A stretch of 64,000 nt of DNA, from positions 62,001-126,000 of the forward strand of contig NZ_CAAAIM010000006.1 of NCBI RefSeq assembly GCF_900639985.1, written 5' to 3'. Of the stretch, positions 1-8,808 are shown one piece after another. This DNA is from Legionella rowbothamii (GTDB taxonomy: Bacteria; Pseudomonadota; Gammaproteobacteria; Legionellales; Legionellaceae). Numbering within the stretch: the first letter of the stretch is position 1; every line of letters begins with the position of its first letter. The notes under the pieces are model-generated. The model was not told the origin of the DNA. It made no database searches and saw nothing but the letters and a program-made list of their open reading frames with translations. A program made the position numbers and the translations under genes.

Positions 1-410
1 TCAAGTCTAAGTTCGATTAAATAGGTTAACTGATGAGTGGACTCATGGGTCTTAACCACCGAGGCCTCTTGAGCACGTAGATTTTTTAACCAACTGTCTA
101 AACGTTTATCTAGCTTATTTGCAGGTTGTGATACCATATTGGTTTGGTCGCGTAAAGCAAATAAACAGGCAGCAGCATGCTTGCAGTTGATATGTGAGGC
201 ACAGGTGCAACTCGCACGTTTTCCAGGCCAGGCTTTTAAATCCATGTGCACATCATAAATCTGGCTGGAACTGCCTTTAACGCGCCCTTTTAAAAGGCCC
301 TCACTGAAACGAATATTCAGCACATGGCCATTCTCAAAATACTCTTGCCCACGCAATAATATTTTCGCCTCAAACGCTTCTGGCATCTTTGATAGTGCTT
401 CATTTAACAT
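1..410 (-). CDS. SWIM zinc-finger protein, N-terminal part (window edge)
   Basis: An open frame runs from an ATG at 410 off the left edge, giving the first 136 residues only. A SWIM zinc-binding motif is visible as C68-x-C70 ... C76-x-H78. In bacteria this arrangement near the N-terminus is common in large SNF2/RAD54-type helicases, so that is the likely identity (inference), but no helicase motif lies inside the window. No clear ribosome binding site precedes the ATG; an in-frame TTG about 16 codons upstream is an alternative start. It is divergent from nadE with about 130 bases between them. Confidence 0.6.
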   Translation of the reverse strand, partial: MLNEALSKMPEAFEAKILLRGQEYFENGHVLNIRFSEGLLKGRVKGSSSQIYDVHMDLKAWPGKRASCTCASHINCKHAAACLFALRDQTNMVSQPANKLDKRLDSWLKNLRAQEASVVKTHESTHQLTYLIELRL

Positions 411-540
411 AATATTTGGGATGTACTCGCCAAAAGCATTTATTTTATGCAATTTTTAGGCTAATTAACACTTATATCTTTCATTTAGGCATACTTTGTA
501 ATAATTTACTGCCTATTATCATCAAAGTGCGCTCAATATC

Positions 541-2142
541 ATGCAAAACACGCTTCGAATTCTTATGGCTCAAATAAATCCCACTGTTGGCGCATTAGCA
601 TTCAATCGGGATAAAATTATTGAAATCATAAAAAACAAGCAAGATGACCACGATGTCATTCTTTTTCCTGAGCTGGCCTTAACAGGCTATCCTCCAGAAG
701 ACTTACTTTTTCGGAATGAATTTCATCTTTCAGTGATAGAACATTTAATACAAATCCAAGAGGTGACCAAAGACTGTTATGTAGTAGTTGGTCATCCAAG
801 TATAGATCAAAAAAACTGCTATAACAGTGTGAGCATTTTGCATCAAGGCCAAATAATTACGACATACCACAAACAGAAGCTTCCTAATTATGAGATTTTT
901 GATGAAGCACGCTATTTCACCGCGGGCGAAAGAAAACCATGTATTCTAAAAATAAATAATTACCAAGTGGGTATTTGCATTTGTGAAGATGCCTGGCAGC
1001 GCGGTCCGATCGAAGACTTAATTGAACATGGTGTTTCAATAATCCTCATACCCAACGCGTCCCCATTTGATGAGCACAAATATCAAAAACGTGAGGCCTT
1101 ATTAAAATCCTATGCACAACAAGGTGTTGCTATTGCATATGTAAATCAAATTGGTGGGCAGGACGAGTTATTATTTGATGGACACTCATTTGCCCTAGAC
1201 CAACAAGGCACTGTCTGTGCTCGTGCCTCCGCGTTTAAAGAAGAGTTATGCACGATTAAATTACAAGACAAACAGCTTTCCGGTTCTATAGCGCCCCTGC
1301 CAACAAAAGAAGCATTACTCTATGAAGCGTTAATTTGTGGAACCCGGGATTATGTTAATAAGAATCAATTTCCAGGCGTTCTATTAGGCTTATCAGGAGG
1401 TATTGATTCAGCACTCACATTAGCAGTCGCTGTTGATGCCTTAGGAGCAGAACGAGTGCATGCCGTACTTATGCCTTCCCGCTATACGGCTGAAATGAGC
1501 GTAGTAGATGCGATGCTCGAACTAAAAGCTTTGGCAGTCACTCACTCGATGCTATCCATTGAACCTGCATATGAAGCCTTAATGACTACCTTGAAATCTG
1601 AATTTGATGGGTATCCCACCGATCTAACCGAGGAAAACATACAAGCTCGAATTCGCGGTTTACTGTTAATGGCCTTGTCGAATAAGACTGGAAAAATGGT
1701 ATTAACCACCTCGAATAAAAGCGAGTCTGCGGTAGGATATGCAACCTTGTACGGAGACATGTGTGGGGGCTTTGGGGTTTTAAAAGACGTGCTAAAAACC
1801 CAAGTCTATGCGCTGGCTCATTATCGTAATACGTTGTCTCAGGTTATCCCTGAACGTGTGATTACTCGTCCTCCTTCTGCTGAATTAAGAGATAATCAAA
1901 CCGATCAGGACAGCTTACCTGACTATGAAATTTTAGATGCCATTATCGTTGCGTACATGGAAAAGAATTTAAGCCCATCAGAGATAATTCAACATGGATT
2001 TAAACCCGAACTCGTCACTAAGGTCATCCAAATGATTAAACGTAATGAATATAAACGACGTCAGGCTGCTCCTGGAATCAAAGTGAGTGCAGTAGCCTTT
2101 GATAAAGATTGGCGTTATCCAATAACGAATGGGTTTAAATAA
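541..2142 (+). CDS. nadE: Glutamine-dependent NAD+ synthetase
   Basis: Catalyses the last step of NAD synthesis: amidation of deamido-NAD+ using ATP, with ammonia released from glutamine. The 533-residue protein has the two-domain bacterial form. Residues 1 to about 250 are a CN-hydrolase glutaminase with the Glu-Lys-Cys triad visible at E44 (FPELALTGYPPEDLL), K113 (KLPNYEIFDEARYF) and C148 (GICICEDAW). The C-terminal half is the PP-loop synthetase with SGGIDS at 285-290. Length and motif order are normal. It stands alone and is followed directly by a perfect 13-bp hairpin, so it is probably monocistronic. Cytoplasmic enzyme. Confidence 0.96.
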   Translation: MQNTLRILMAQINPTVGALAFNRDKIIEIIKNKQDDHDVILFPELALTGYPPEDLLFRNEFHLSVIEHLIQIQEVTKDCYVVVGHPSIDQKNCYNSVSILHQGQIITTYHKQKLPNYEIFDEARYFTAGERKPCILKINNYQVGICICEDAWQRGPIEDLIEHGVSIILIPNASPFDEHKYQKREALLKSYAQQGVAIAYVNQIGGQDELLFDGHSFALDQQGTVCARASAFKEELCTIKLQDKQLSGSIAPLPTKEALLYEALICGTRDYVNKNQFPGVLLGLSGGIDSALTLAVAVDALGAERVHAVLMPSRYTAEMSVVDAMLELKALAVTHSMLSIEPAYEALMTTLKSEFDGYPTDLTEENIQARIRGLLLMALSNKTGKMVLTTSNKSESAVGYATLYGDMCGGFGVLKDVLKTQVYALAHYRNTLSQVIPERVITRPPSAELRDNQTDQDSLPDYEILDAIIVAYMEKNLSPSEIIQHGFKPELVTKVIQMIKRNEYKRRQAAPGIKVSAVAFDKDWRYPITNGFK

Positions 2143-2145
2143 TAT

Positions 2146-2173
2146 AAACCCTGGTTGCTTGCAACCAGGGTTT
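2146..2173 (+). terminator. Hairpin after nadE (CCTGGTTGC family)
   Basis: Perfect 13-bp inverted repeat (AAACCCTGGTTGC and its complement) with a TT loop, three bases after the nadE stop. The right arm ends in TTT but no long T-run follows. The core CCTGGTTGC/GCAACCAGG recurs at 48191-48210 and, in related form, at 27085-27114. Confidence 0.7.
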
Positions 2174-2235
2174 CCTTAGATTTAACGGCAACCCAATGAG
2201 ATTGCCGTGGCGTGAAAGTTGATGACACAGGTTAT

Positions 2236-3933
2236 CTACATCGTATTAAGCGTACGTGATAACTCTTCCGCATTCTCTAAGGCTTCTGTTGTTATCCTCT
2301 TTTCGTGCCAAATATTAGGCAACTGGCTAATCGCAGTATACCGTTCTTTGCTTAAGGGCTGAGGAACAACCTTCTGAGTATCCTCTTTAAATGACGCATC
2401 AACCTTAGGTGTTACTTGCACCGCGTCAGATGTCTGCCCTGATTGAACTTCACCATGTATCCTCAGTCTATTCTCAAGCATGTCCCTAATATTTTGAAAA
2501 CTCTTCTTATCTAACTCATGGATTGGGTTAACATTTAACAAGTAATTCTTAAATGCTAATTCATCTTCTGCGTTAAATGGAGCAGGATGAGTCCCTAGCC
2601 AATTCAAAAGTTCAGGATAATTTTTTAACCTAATTTGATTGATCACACCTAAGCTATTTGCCCACCAAAGAGAATGCTCCTTGTCTGTATGACGTAAAAT
2701 AAAGGTTGAGGTAATATGCATACGCTGCAAGTCTCTAATTCTTTGTTCTGGGTTAATCTTGTATTGAAGTAGACTCAGCGCACGCTCATGAGCATTAAGT
2801 TTTACCTCCTCAATATTTGGTTCTCCCATTTGTCTTTTAAAAATGCCACCTAACTGTCGATTCATCTGAGAAACAGTGGTTGTATTCAAGGCCTTGGCCG
2901 TTTTTACTCCCAATAAATGAAGTTTTATCGAGTTCTCAATTTCTTTTTTAGTTCCTTCATTCAAATCATTGTCGTGCAACAGTCCAAGATTATTAGTTAA
3001 ACACTCATGAAGGGTAGAATAATCTTTGAGTTCAATAAAGTTAAGTGCTCCCAAACTGCTTACCCACCAAAGATTAATTTTAGGTGGATCAGTACGTAAA
3101 ATGAAGGTCGAATTAATGCCTTTATTAACAATATCCATATTACTTTGTTCTGGATTGATCACCAGTTGTAAATGGTCAAGCAATTGCATTTTTGCCTTCT
3201 GACACTCAGTTATTATATGTTCCAACTGATCAGAACTTAATTTTGTTACGTGGGTAATTTTCTTGCTGGAAAGAAATAATTTAAGTTCTAAGGTTGTATT
3301 TAACGGATATATCTTACCTTCTGCATCAACTAAGGAAAGCTTCCACAGATTAGTATCCTTTACTAGGCAAAAAACAACTTTATCTAATTCTGTGGCTGCT
3401 TTATTTTTTGCAATCTCAATATCTTCCTCGACGAGCGCTGAATCTAATAGACGTTGTTTTGCTAACCCGGCTTGCTGCAGCTCTTCATTGCGGCATTTTG
3501 CCTCATCCAGCGCTTTCTTACGATCAGCAATTAAATAATTTAATCGGTTCATAATGGGTTCTTTTAGCTTAAGCACAAAAGAATGTTTTTCCTGCTCCTC
3601 CAAAGATTCATATCCCTCAATGGCACTAGCAAGCTCTAAAAGAAAGTAGAAATTATAAGAACCATTATTCCATTCCCCTTTGCTTAAAAGCTTTTTAACT
3701 GCTTCCCAGCGAAAATAAGAATCTTTAGTATCTTTCAACTCAGTAATAAAGCTGTTGATGTCGCGGGTGCGCGTAAAATAATAAAGCCAATATTTGTATT
3801 TTACTTTGGCCTGCTCAGCGAGATCGACTATTTTTTGACGACCTTCCTCGGTCGAATCAGAAATAAGATCCACAAGCTTTTCAATAACAGGGGCTGGTAT
3901 TTCCATTAACGATTTTTTTTTATTGTTAGTCAT
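2236..3933 (-). CDS. Candidate effector with tandem SH2-like repeats
   Basis: A 565-residue protein with no signal peptide or membrane segment. The start is the ATG at 3933, because GGAG sits seven bases upstream; the frame itself extends to a TTG six codons earlier. Residues 140-185 are Lys/Glu/Ala-rich and probably coiled coil. Three related modules follow: about 187-225, 255-312 and 390-447. Modules 2 and 3 share a pattern STFILR ... LWW-x2-SLG-x2-N-x-I-x-L-K-x-Y, with Arg at 280 and 414. This resembles the SH2 fold signature (FLVR arginine, then a strand and a G-V-x-H-like turn). Module 1 has LWKLSLVDAEGKIYPL but lacks the arginine. The C-terminus is Glu-containing (E-block-like), as in Dot/Icm substrates. 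Function is inferred, not shown. Confidence 0.6.
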   Translation of the reverse strand: MTNNKKKSLMEIPAPVIEKLVDLISDSTEEGRQKIVDLAEQAKVKYKYWLYYFTRTRDINSFITELKDTKDSYFRWEAVKKLLSKGEWNNGSYNFYFLLELASAIEGYESLEEQEKHSFVLKLKEPIMNRLNYLIADRKKALDEAKCRNEELQQAGLAKQRLLDSALVEEDIEIAKNKAATELDKVVFCLVKDTNLWKLSLVDAEGKIYPLNTTLELKLFLSSKKITHVTKLSSDQLEHIITECQKAKMQLLDHLQLVINPEQSNMDIVNKGINSTFILRTDPPKINLWWVSSLGALNFIELKDYSTLHECLTNNLGLLHDNDLNEGTKKEIENSIKLHLLGVKTAKALNTTTVSQMNRQLGGIFKRQMGEPNIEEVKLNAHERALSLLQYKINPEQRIRDLQRMHITSTFILRHTDKEHSLWWANSLGVINQIRLKNYPELLNWLGTHPAPFNAEDELAFKNYLLNVNPIHELDKKSFQNIRDMLENRLRIHGEVQSGQTSDAVQVTPKVDASFKEDTQKVVPQPLSKERYTAISQLPNIWHEKRITTEALENAEELSRTLNTM

Positions 3934-4288
3934 TATGAAACTCCATTTCAATATGTAAAAAATTTATCATTGCACCAATGCTCATTAGAAACAAGTAGAC
4001 GATTCACACAGATAGTATATTTCTCAATATCGAATAACGTGAGTAAAGGAAACCCATTTTGAGACAGAAAAATCAATATGGTCAATTCATTATAGTAGTG
4101 ATAAAAATTTTTTGTTTTTTAAAACTATTTTTTTGTTTCTACGGTGAAATAAGAGACATATAAGACATGTGGCACTAACTGAATCTCCTTAAATATTTGT
4201 TAAATATTTTTGAATTTAAGGACTTGCAAATTTAGGACAACACGATAACATGACCTCACAAAAAAAATAATAATAATAAAGGGAAGTC
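3934..4288. other. A+T-rich intergenic region between divergent genes
   Basis: About 355 bases without a gene, separating the SH2-like repeat gene from the divergent outer-membrane barrel gene. It is very A+T-rich with long T-runs near 4107-4136. It must carry both promoters, but I could not assign a convincing -35/-10 pair. Nothing else was recognised. Confidence 0.5.
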
Positions 4289-4927
4289 ATGAAATCCGTA
4301 CTATTTTCTACTGCTTTATTAGCATCAAGCATCGCATCAGCGTCTACTGCTGTTGATGGCTGGTATATGAGTGCTTTCGGAGGATATAGCCATTTATCTT
4401 CTAACGTCAATACGAATATTTTAGGTGTACACCTCTCTGACGTAAGCTACCGCGATGGGTGGAATGCAGGTGGCCGTCTAGGCTATCAATATAATCCTGT
4501 TCGTTATGAGTTTGAATATACGTACATCTCTGCCAATCCCGATCGTTTTCGTGTTACCGACTTTGATCTCACATCATTTAGTGGTAGAACCTCCGCTAAT
4601 GTGCTTATGGCTAACCTCTATTTCGACTTCCCAGAGTTTTTAGAAACACTATCTCCCTTCATTGGCGGTGGTATTGGTTATTCATTCTTAAACCTAGATT
4701 TAAATGCATCCGGCCCATTTGATGCGATTTCGTTTAGTGCCAAAAAAAATGTATTTACCTATCAAGGAACTGTGGGTATAACCTATAATTTCTCAGAAAA
4801 TTATGCACTCAACGCGGCATATCGATATATGTCTACCACAAGCATCAATACTTTTGGAAGATCATTCCAGGCACAAATGGGTAGTGTTGGGATAATCTAT
4901 CGATTTGATTCTTGCAGTTACAAGTAA
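4289..4927 (+). CDS. Outer-membrane beta-barrel protein (OmpA/OprF-like barrel)
   Basis: A 212-residue protein with a signal peptide of about 20 residues (cleavage near ASAST). It is followed by alternating aromatic/glycine strands typical of an eight-stranded OMP_b-brl barrel, e.g. GWYMSAFGGYSHL, GRLGYQYNPVRYEFEYTY, FIGGGIGYSF and GTVGITYNFSENYALNAAYRYM. It has no OmpA peptidoglycan-binding domain. GGGAAG lies six bases before the ATG. The product probably sits in the outer membrane as a structural or surface protein. A short hairpin of the GTAGGCTGGGC repeat family follows at 4931-4954. Confidence 0.75.
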   Translation: MKSVLFSTALLASSIASASTAVDGWYMSAFGGYSHLSSNVNTNILGVHLSDVSYRDGWNAGGRLGYQYNPVRYEFEYTYISANPDRFRVTDFDLTSFSGRTSANVLMANLYFDFPEFLETLSPFIGGGIGYSFLNLDLNASGPFDAISFSAKKNVFTYQGTVGITYNFSENYALNAAYRYMSTTSINTFGRSFQAQMGSVGIIYRFDSCSYK

Positions 4928-4930
4928 AAC

Positions 4931-4954
4931 GTAGGCTGGGCCGAGAAGCCCAGC
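4931..4954. repeat. Palindromic repeat, GTAGGCTGGGC family
   Basis: GTAGGCTGGGC, six bases, then GCCCAGC: a 7-bp hairpin just downstream of the outer-membrane protein gene. The same GTAGGCTGGGC-N6-GCCCAGCA unit occurs at 19214-19238. It may serve as a terminator for the barrel gene. Confidence 0.6.
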
Positions 4955-5029
4955 ACTGGTCCTCATGCAAACTACTTTGCTCGGCTTTACAGCTCCGCCT
5001 ATGACTGTTTATTTCCTAGCATGTAGAGC

Positions 5030-6103
5030 TTAATAACGAATAGACCTTTTGCCTTTAATATGAGGCATTGCTTGAGGCTCCTGCCATAAGGTAACAAAGA
5101 GTACCATAACTACAGGTCCTATAAATAAGCCCAATAAACCTAAAGTCTCAACTCCACCTAAGATACCAAACAGCACGGCCAAAAAGGGTAGTTCAATCGC
5201 GCCTCCAATAAGCACAGGTTTGACGAAGTGGTCCGCAATAAACATCACTAACGTTCCCCAAACTAAAACAATGATCGCACCAATCATACTTCCTGCGGAA
5301 AATAAAATAATTGCAACAGTCACAAAAACAATAGGCACGACAAAAGGAATCATGGCGGCTAAGGCAGTAATAAATCCAGTCAACGTAGGTGCGGGAAAAC
5401 CTACCAAGCCATAACAAATTCCCATTAATATTCCTACTCCCAGCCCGACAACGATAGTACCATTAACAGTCGCACTTAATGCTTTAGGTAATCTATCAGC
5501 GTAGCGAAACCATCTTTCGCCCAAGCAATATTCCCCTATTTGATAGATCTGGATCAATAATTGATCCCCGTCACGGTAGAAAAAGAATAAGGTTAATAAA
5601 GTAAAACCAACCTGTATACTACGATGAGCTAAACTCGTTCCTATTTGTTTGACATAATAACTGGTCGGGGCTAATGATAAATGCACATTAGAGAGAAAAT
5701 CCCGAATCTTACCGGGTTGGCCAATATTTTCATCCCAATAGGTTACTAATTCATTACCAATGAATGGAAAATTTTTCAGAAACTCCGGTGCAACACCACC
5801 TTGCTGATTCAAATTTTGTAAAAAATTAATGAAATACTGGACTTCAGTAATCAATATTCGCACTAACCAGCTTAAAGGAAGGAGAAAAAGTAAACCAATT
5901 AGCGTGGTAAAAAGAAAGGCAGCAAGATTGTCTTTATTACCAAACAGGTGCCGCCATTTTTTATACAAAGGATAGGTAGCAATCACAATAATTGCCGCCC
6001 AAATCATCGATGGGATAAAACGATGGATAATAAATAAAGTAAGTGCAACAATGCCGACAGTCAGCCCAATACTAATTAGCTCCTTATGATTCTCATTCAT
6101 CAT
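5030..6103 (-). CDS. AI-2E family membrane transporter (PerM-like)
   Basis: A 357-residue polytopic membrane protein of the AI-2E transporter/UPF0118 family. There are two N-terminal hydrophobic helices, a long soluble loop (about 70-150), and then six further helices including the PAPTLTGFITALAAMIPFVVP and GILGGVETLGLLGLFIGPV segments characteristic of the family. Family members export small molecules or ions; the substrate here cannot be read from sequence. The start at 6103 is chosen because GGAG lies six bases upstream and the ATG overlaps the pgpA stop as ATGA, so the two are translationally coupled. Confidence 0.85.
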   Translation of the reverse strand: MMNENHKELISIGLTVGIVALTLFIIHRFIPSMIWAAIIVIATYPLYKKWRHLFGNKDNLAAFLFTTLIGLLFLLPLSWLVRILITEVQYFINFLQNLNQQGGVAPEFLKNFPFIGNELVTYWDENIGQPGKIRDFLSNVHLSLAPTSYYVKQIGTSLAHRSIQVGFTLLTLFFFYRDGDQLLIQIYQIGEYCLGERWFRYADRLPKALSATVNGTIVVGLGVGILMGICYGLVGFPAPTLTGFITALAAMIPFVVPIVFVTVAIILFSAGSMIGAIIVLVWGTLVMFIADHFVKPVLIGGAIELPFLAVLFGILGGVETLGLLGLFIGPVVMVLFVTLWQEPQAMPHIKGKRSIRY

Positions 6104-6582
6104 GAAAAACTCCAAGCTAACAACTGCATTATGATCCAAGCTGGTATCGCGGCTAACACATCATCTAACATAATCCCCATCCCACCTTTTACCTTTTCAT
6201 CAATGTATCCTATAGGTTGGGGTTTCCAAATATCAAAAATACGAAACAAAATAAAACCGCATAACATCCATTTAAATCCTGGTGGTGCCATAAACATCGT
6301 TAATAAAAAACCTACGACCTCATCCCAAACGATCCCTTTATAATCATGTAAACCTAACTCATTACTTACTTTATCAGAGACCCAAACCCCTAAAATAAAT
6401 GCCAATGCAGTTAAAATAAGATAAACAATTGGATTGCAATGCATCAGTAGTAAATAGACCGGGACAGCAGCTACAGTTCCCCAAGTTCCAGGGGCTTTAG
6501 GCATCAAACCAGAACCAAAACCAAAAGCGATGAAATAAACAGGGTCCTGCCACACACGATTTGCTAAATTGATTTGTTTCAT
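6100..6582 (-). CDS. pgpA: Phosphatidylglycerophosphatase A
   Basis: Dephosphorylates phosphatidylglycerophosphate to phosphatidylglycerol at the inner membrane. The 160-residue protein starts at the ATG at 6582 (MKQINLANRV). It carries the family hallmarks GSGLMPKAPGTWGT near residue 25, KGIVWDEVVGF near 80 and KPQPIGYIDEKVKGGMGIMLDDVLA near 125, with four hydrophobic segments. The stop overlaps the start of the AI-2E transporter gene by four bases. It lies downstream of thiL, the usual order in gammaproteobacteria, but here a 76-bp palindromic repeat separates them. Confidence 0.93.
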   Translation of the reverse strand: MKQINLANRVWQDPVYFIAFGFGSGLMPKAPGTWGTVAAVPVYLLLMHCNPIVYLILTALAFILGVWVSDKVSNELGLHDYKGIVWDEVVGFLLTMFMAPPGFKWMLCGFILFRIFDIWKPQPIGYIDEKVKGGMGIMLDDVLAAIPAWIIMQLLAWSFS

Positions 6583-6650
6583 TATTATTCTCACTACAAT
6601 TGCACAGCTATAGTTCACGTAATGGCATCAACTTAAGAGGAACTATTGCC

Positions 6651-6726
6651 TGGATGAAGCGAAGTGCAATCCGGGATCAAGCTCAAATTAAACTCCTGTC
6701 TCAGATTACGGCTGCGCCTTCATCCA
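6651..6726. repeat. Palindromic repeat, TGGATGAAGCG family
   Basis: Imperfect inverted repeats TGGATGAAGCGAAGTGCAAT (6651-6670) and its approximate complement at 6705-6726 flank about 34 bases in the thiL-pgpA gap. This is a small mobile-looking palindrome or REP-like element inserted in an otherwise conserved operon. Confidence 0.6.
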
Positions 6727-6748
6727 GACTACATCTTAAATTGACGAT

Positions 6749-7708
6749 CTAAAAATGCGAATAGCCTTGTGGGACTAGTTCATGATACAGATTCTCAGCT
6801 GTTTTAACTCTTAACCCAGGCTCTTTTTCAATCACACCAATTGGGTAACAAACCATCTCAGCTTGCTTTAATGTACTTAGCAGTGAATCAAATTTCAGCT
6901 CGGGGACTGTAAAACATAACTCATAATCATCACCGCCTGTAAGAGCTAAGTCAACTGATTTATCACGATAATAGTACTTCACTAAAGGATCTATAGGAAT
7001 AGCGTCTAGATTAAGACAAGCGCCAGTCCCGCTGGCTGTGCAGATATGATTAAGATCAGCACCAAGCCCATCAGAGATATCTATTGCTGCCGTGGCATAA
7101 AGACGCAAAAATTTGATTAGATCAATGCGTGGCTGAGGGTGCAATAATTTATGCATTAATTTGGCGCGATCCGATGGCGGTATATCTTGTGCATCAAGAA
7201 ATTTAACCGCTAAGGCTGCAGCCCCTAAGTTTCCTGACACAAGAATAATATCACCAGGTTTAGCACCACTACGACGCACTTCTTGACTGAAAGGTGCTTG
7301 ACCAAAAACGGTTAACGTAATTGAAAGTGGCCCACGGGTAGTGTCCCCGCCAATTAAAGCAATATTAAATTGTTTTAATGAGTCTTTTAAACCACGTGCA
7401 AAAGAAGCAAGCCAAGCAGGATCCATTTGAGGCAAGGTCAATGCCAGTGTAGCCCAACAGGGCAAAGCCGCCATAGCAGCCAAATCACTAACACTAACCA
7501 TAACCGAACGATAGGCAATATCATATGCCTGCCACTCAGGAAGAAAATGTACTTTTTCTACTAAGGTATCAGTGCTAACTAATAAATTCATGCCCTCGGG
7601 CACATGCAAGCAAGCTGCATCGTCCCCAATACCCAATAAAACATCATCGCGTTTTAGATCTAAGGGCTTGAAAAACTTATCTATTAGAGAAAACTCATCC
7701 ATTACCAT
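6749..7708 (-). CDS. thiL: Thiamine-monophosphate kinase
   Basis: Phosphorylates thiamine monophosphate to thiamine pyrophosphate with ATP in the cytoplasm. The 319-residue protein has the N-terminal EFSLIDKFF and GIGDDAA motif, the STDTLVEKVHF metal/substrate loop and the C-terminal ISDGLGADLNHI and LTGGDDYELCFTVP signatures of the AIR-synthase-like fold. It overlaps the 3' end of nusB by several bases. The exact start is ambiguous between ATG 7708 and ATG 7702 (MDEFSLI), and neither has a strong SD, which fits translational coupling. Confidence 0.94.
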   Translation of the reverse strand: MVMDEFSLIDKFFKPLDLKRDDVLLGIGDDAACLHVPEGMNLLVSTDTLVEKVHFLPEWQAYDIAYRSVMVSVSDLAAMAALPCWATLALTLPQMDPAWLASFARGLKDSLKQFNIALIGGDTTRGPLSITLTVFGQAPFSQEVRRSGAKPGDIILVSGNLGAAALAVKFLDAQDIPPSDRAKLMHKLLHPQPRIDLIKFLRLYATAAIDISDGLGADLNHICTASGTGACLNLDAIPIDPLVKYYYRDKSVDLALTGGDDYELCFTVPELKFDSLLSTLKQAEMVCYPIGVIEKEPGLRVKTAENLYHELVPQGYSHF

Positions 7709-8144
7709 TATCTAGATTAATTTCAACTGAACGAACTTGTTGAGCCAGGTTATTCAGTACCCCATTGACATAACGATATCCATCTTGGGCACCAAATTCT
7801 TTAGTCAATGATATGGCTTCATCCAAAACTACTTTATAAGGAATATCTGGGCAGTTAATTAATTCAAAAGCCCCTAGGCGTAACACAGTCAACTCAATCG
7901 GATTTAATCCATTGATTTCTCTATCCAAAAATGGAGTAAAGCGCTCTTCAAGTTGCTGCACATTCTCAGGAATACCATACAACAGACGGCAAAAATAATC
8001 GACATCAACTTTTTCCATATTATTTGCCACTCGGAATTGTGCTTCAATTTCATATAGATCAGCACCAGACATTAACCACTGATACAGTGCCTGAAGTGCT
8101 AATTTTCGAGCTTTTCGTTTTCCACTTATAGACTGCTTTTCCAC
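7695..8144 (-). CDS. nusB: Transcription antitermination factor NusB
   Basis: RNA-binding antitermination factor acting with NusE on rRNA operons. The 149-residue all-helical protein shows KRKARKLALQALYQW at the N-terminus and the C-terminal block with IPYKVVLDEAISLTKEFGAQDGYRYVNGVLN. I start it at the GTG at 8144, because GAGG lies five bases upstream and this gives the usual family length; the open frame reaches a GTG at 8177. It is the first gene of nusB-thiL; no rib genes lie upstream here. Confidence 0.92.
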   Translation of the reverse strand: MEKQSISGKRKARKLALQALYQWLMSGADLYEIEAQFRVANNMEKVDVDYFCRLLYGIPENVQQLEERFTPFLDREINGLNPIELTVLRLGAFELINCPDIPYKVVLDEAISLTKEFGAQDGYRYVNGVLNNLAQQVRSVEINLDNGNG

Positions 8145-8190
8145 TATAACCTCATGAATTTTGTTGTACGTGCTCACTGAACATGGTTAA

Positions 8191-8237
8191 AATAAAAAAT
8201 CAGCCATCATCGCTTTGCCTAGGCTCGCAATGATGGC
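8191..8237 (-). terminator. Intrinsic terminator after nrdR
   Basis: On the minus strand an 11-bp stem (8203-8213 with 8227-8237, one wobble pair) is followed by a T-rich tract complementary to 8190-8200. It should end the BON-glyA-nrdR transcript and separate it from nusB. Confidence 0.75.
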
Positions 8238-8353
8238 GAATTACCTATTCTGTGAACACTTATTTTGTGTTTGCTTAAACCTAAAGTTTACTCTTTTAAG
8301 CTAGCCCCCATCAAAATCCTTTTTTTGTCTGTTTATACTTTGCTGTAAACACC

Positions 8354-8806
8354 CTAATCTTTTTTCATCTGATCAATCGTTTGTCTAAAATCACTCACGT
8401 CTTTAAAACGCTTATACACTGAAGCAAAACGCACATAAGCAACATGATCCAAACTATACAAAGCCTGCATAACTAACTCACCAACGAGTCGAGAATCAAT
8501 TTCACGCTCACCTCTACGGCGAATTTCTTGAGTAATGGCGATGATTGCCTCTTCTAAAGAATCAACGCTTACCGGTCTTTTTTCCAACGCTCGTAACATT
8601 CCTGAGCGCAAATTATCGATACTAAATGCCTCGCGCCGACCATCGCGCTTAATAATTAAAGGCATAATCAATTCTGCCGTTTCAAACGTCGTGAAACGTT
8701 CATGGCATTCAAGGCATTCGCGCCTTCTACGTACTTGAGCACCATCAGCCACTAAACGCGAATCGACAACCTTAGTTTCTTCTGCATGACAAAATGGACA
8801 ATACAT
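8354..8806 (-). CDS. nrdR: Transcriptional repressor NrdR
   Basis: Zinc-ribbon/ATP-cone repressor that senses dATP/ATP and controls ribonucleotide reductase genes. The 150-residue protein has Zn ligands C3, C6, C31 and C34, the [18 protein letters not shown] motif and an ATP-cone at about 49-139 ([18 protein letters not shown]). It starts two bases after the glyA stop, so it is cotranscribed with glyA, an arrangement common in proteobacteria. NrdR boxes would be expected upstream of nrd genes elsewhere. Confidence 0.97.
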   Translation of the reverse strand: MYCPFCHAEETKVVDSRLVADGAQVRRRRECLECHERFTTFETAELIMPLIIKRDGRREAFSIDNLRSGMLRALEKRPVSVDSLEEAIIAITQEIRRRGEREIDSRLVGELVMQALYSLDHVAYVRFASVYKRFKDVSDFRQTIDQMKKD

Positions 8807-8808
8807 GA

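Noticed and set aside
4216-4410. 64-codon minus-strand ORF over the start of the outer-membrane protein gene
   Set aside because: No SD, and it overlaps a well-supported signal peptide region on the other strand.
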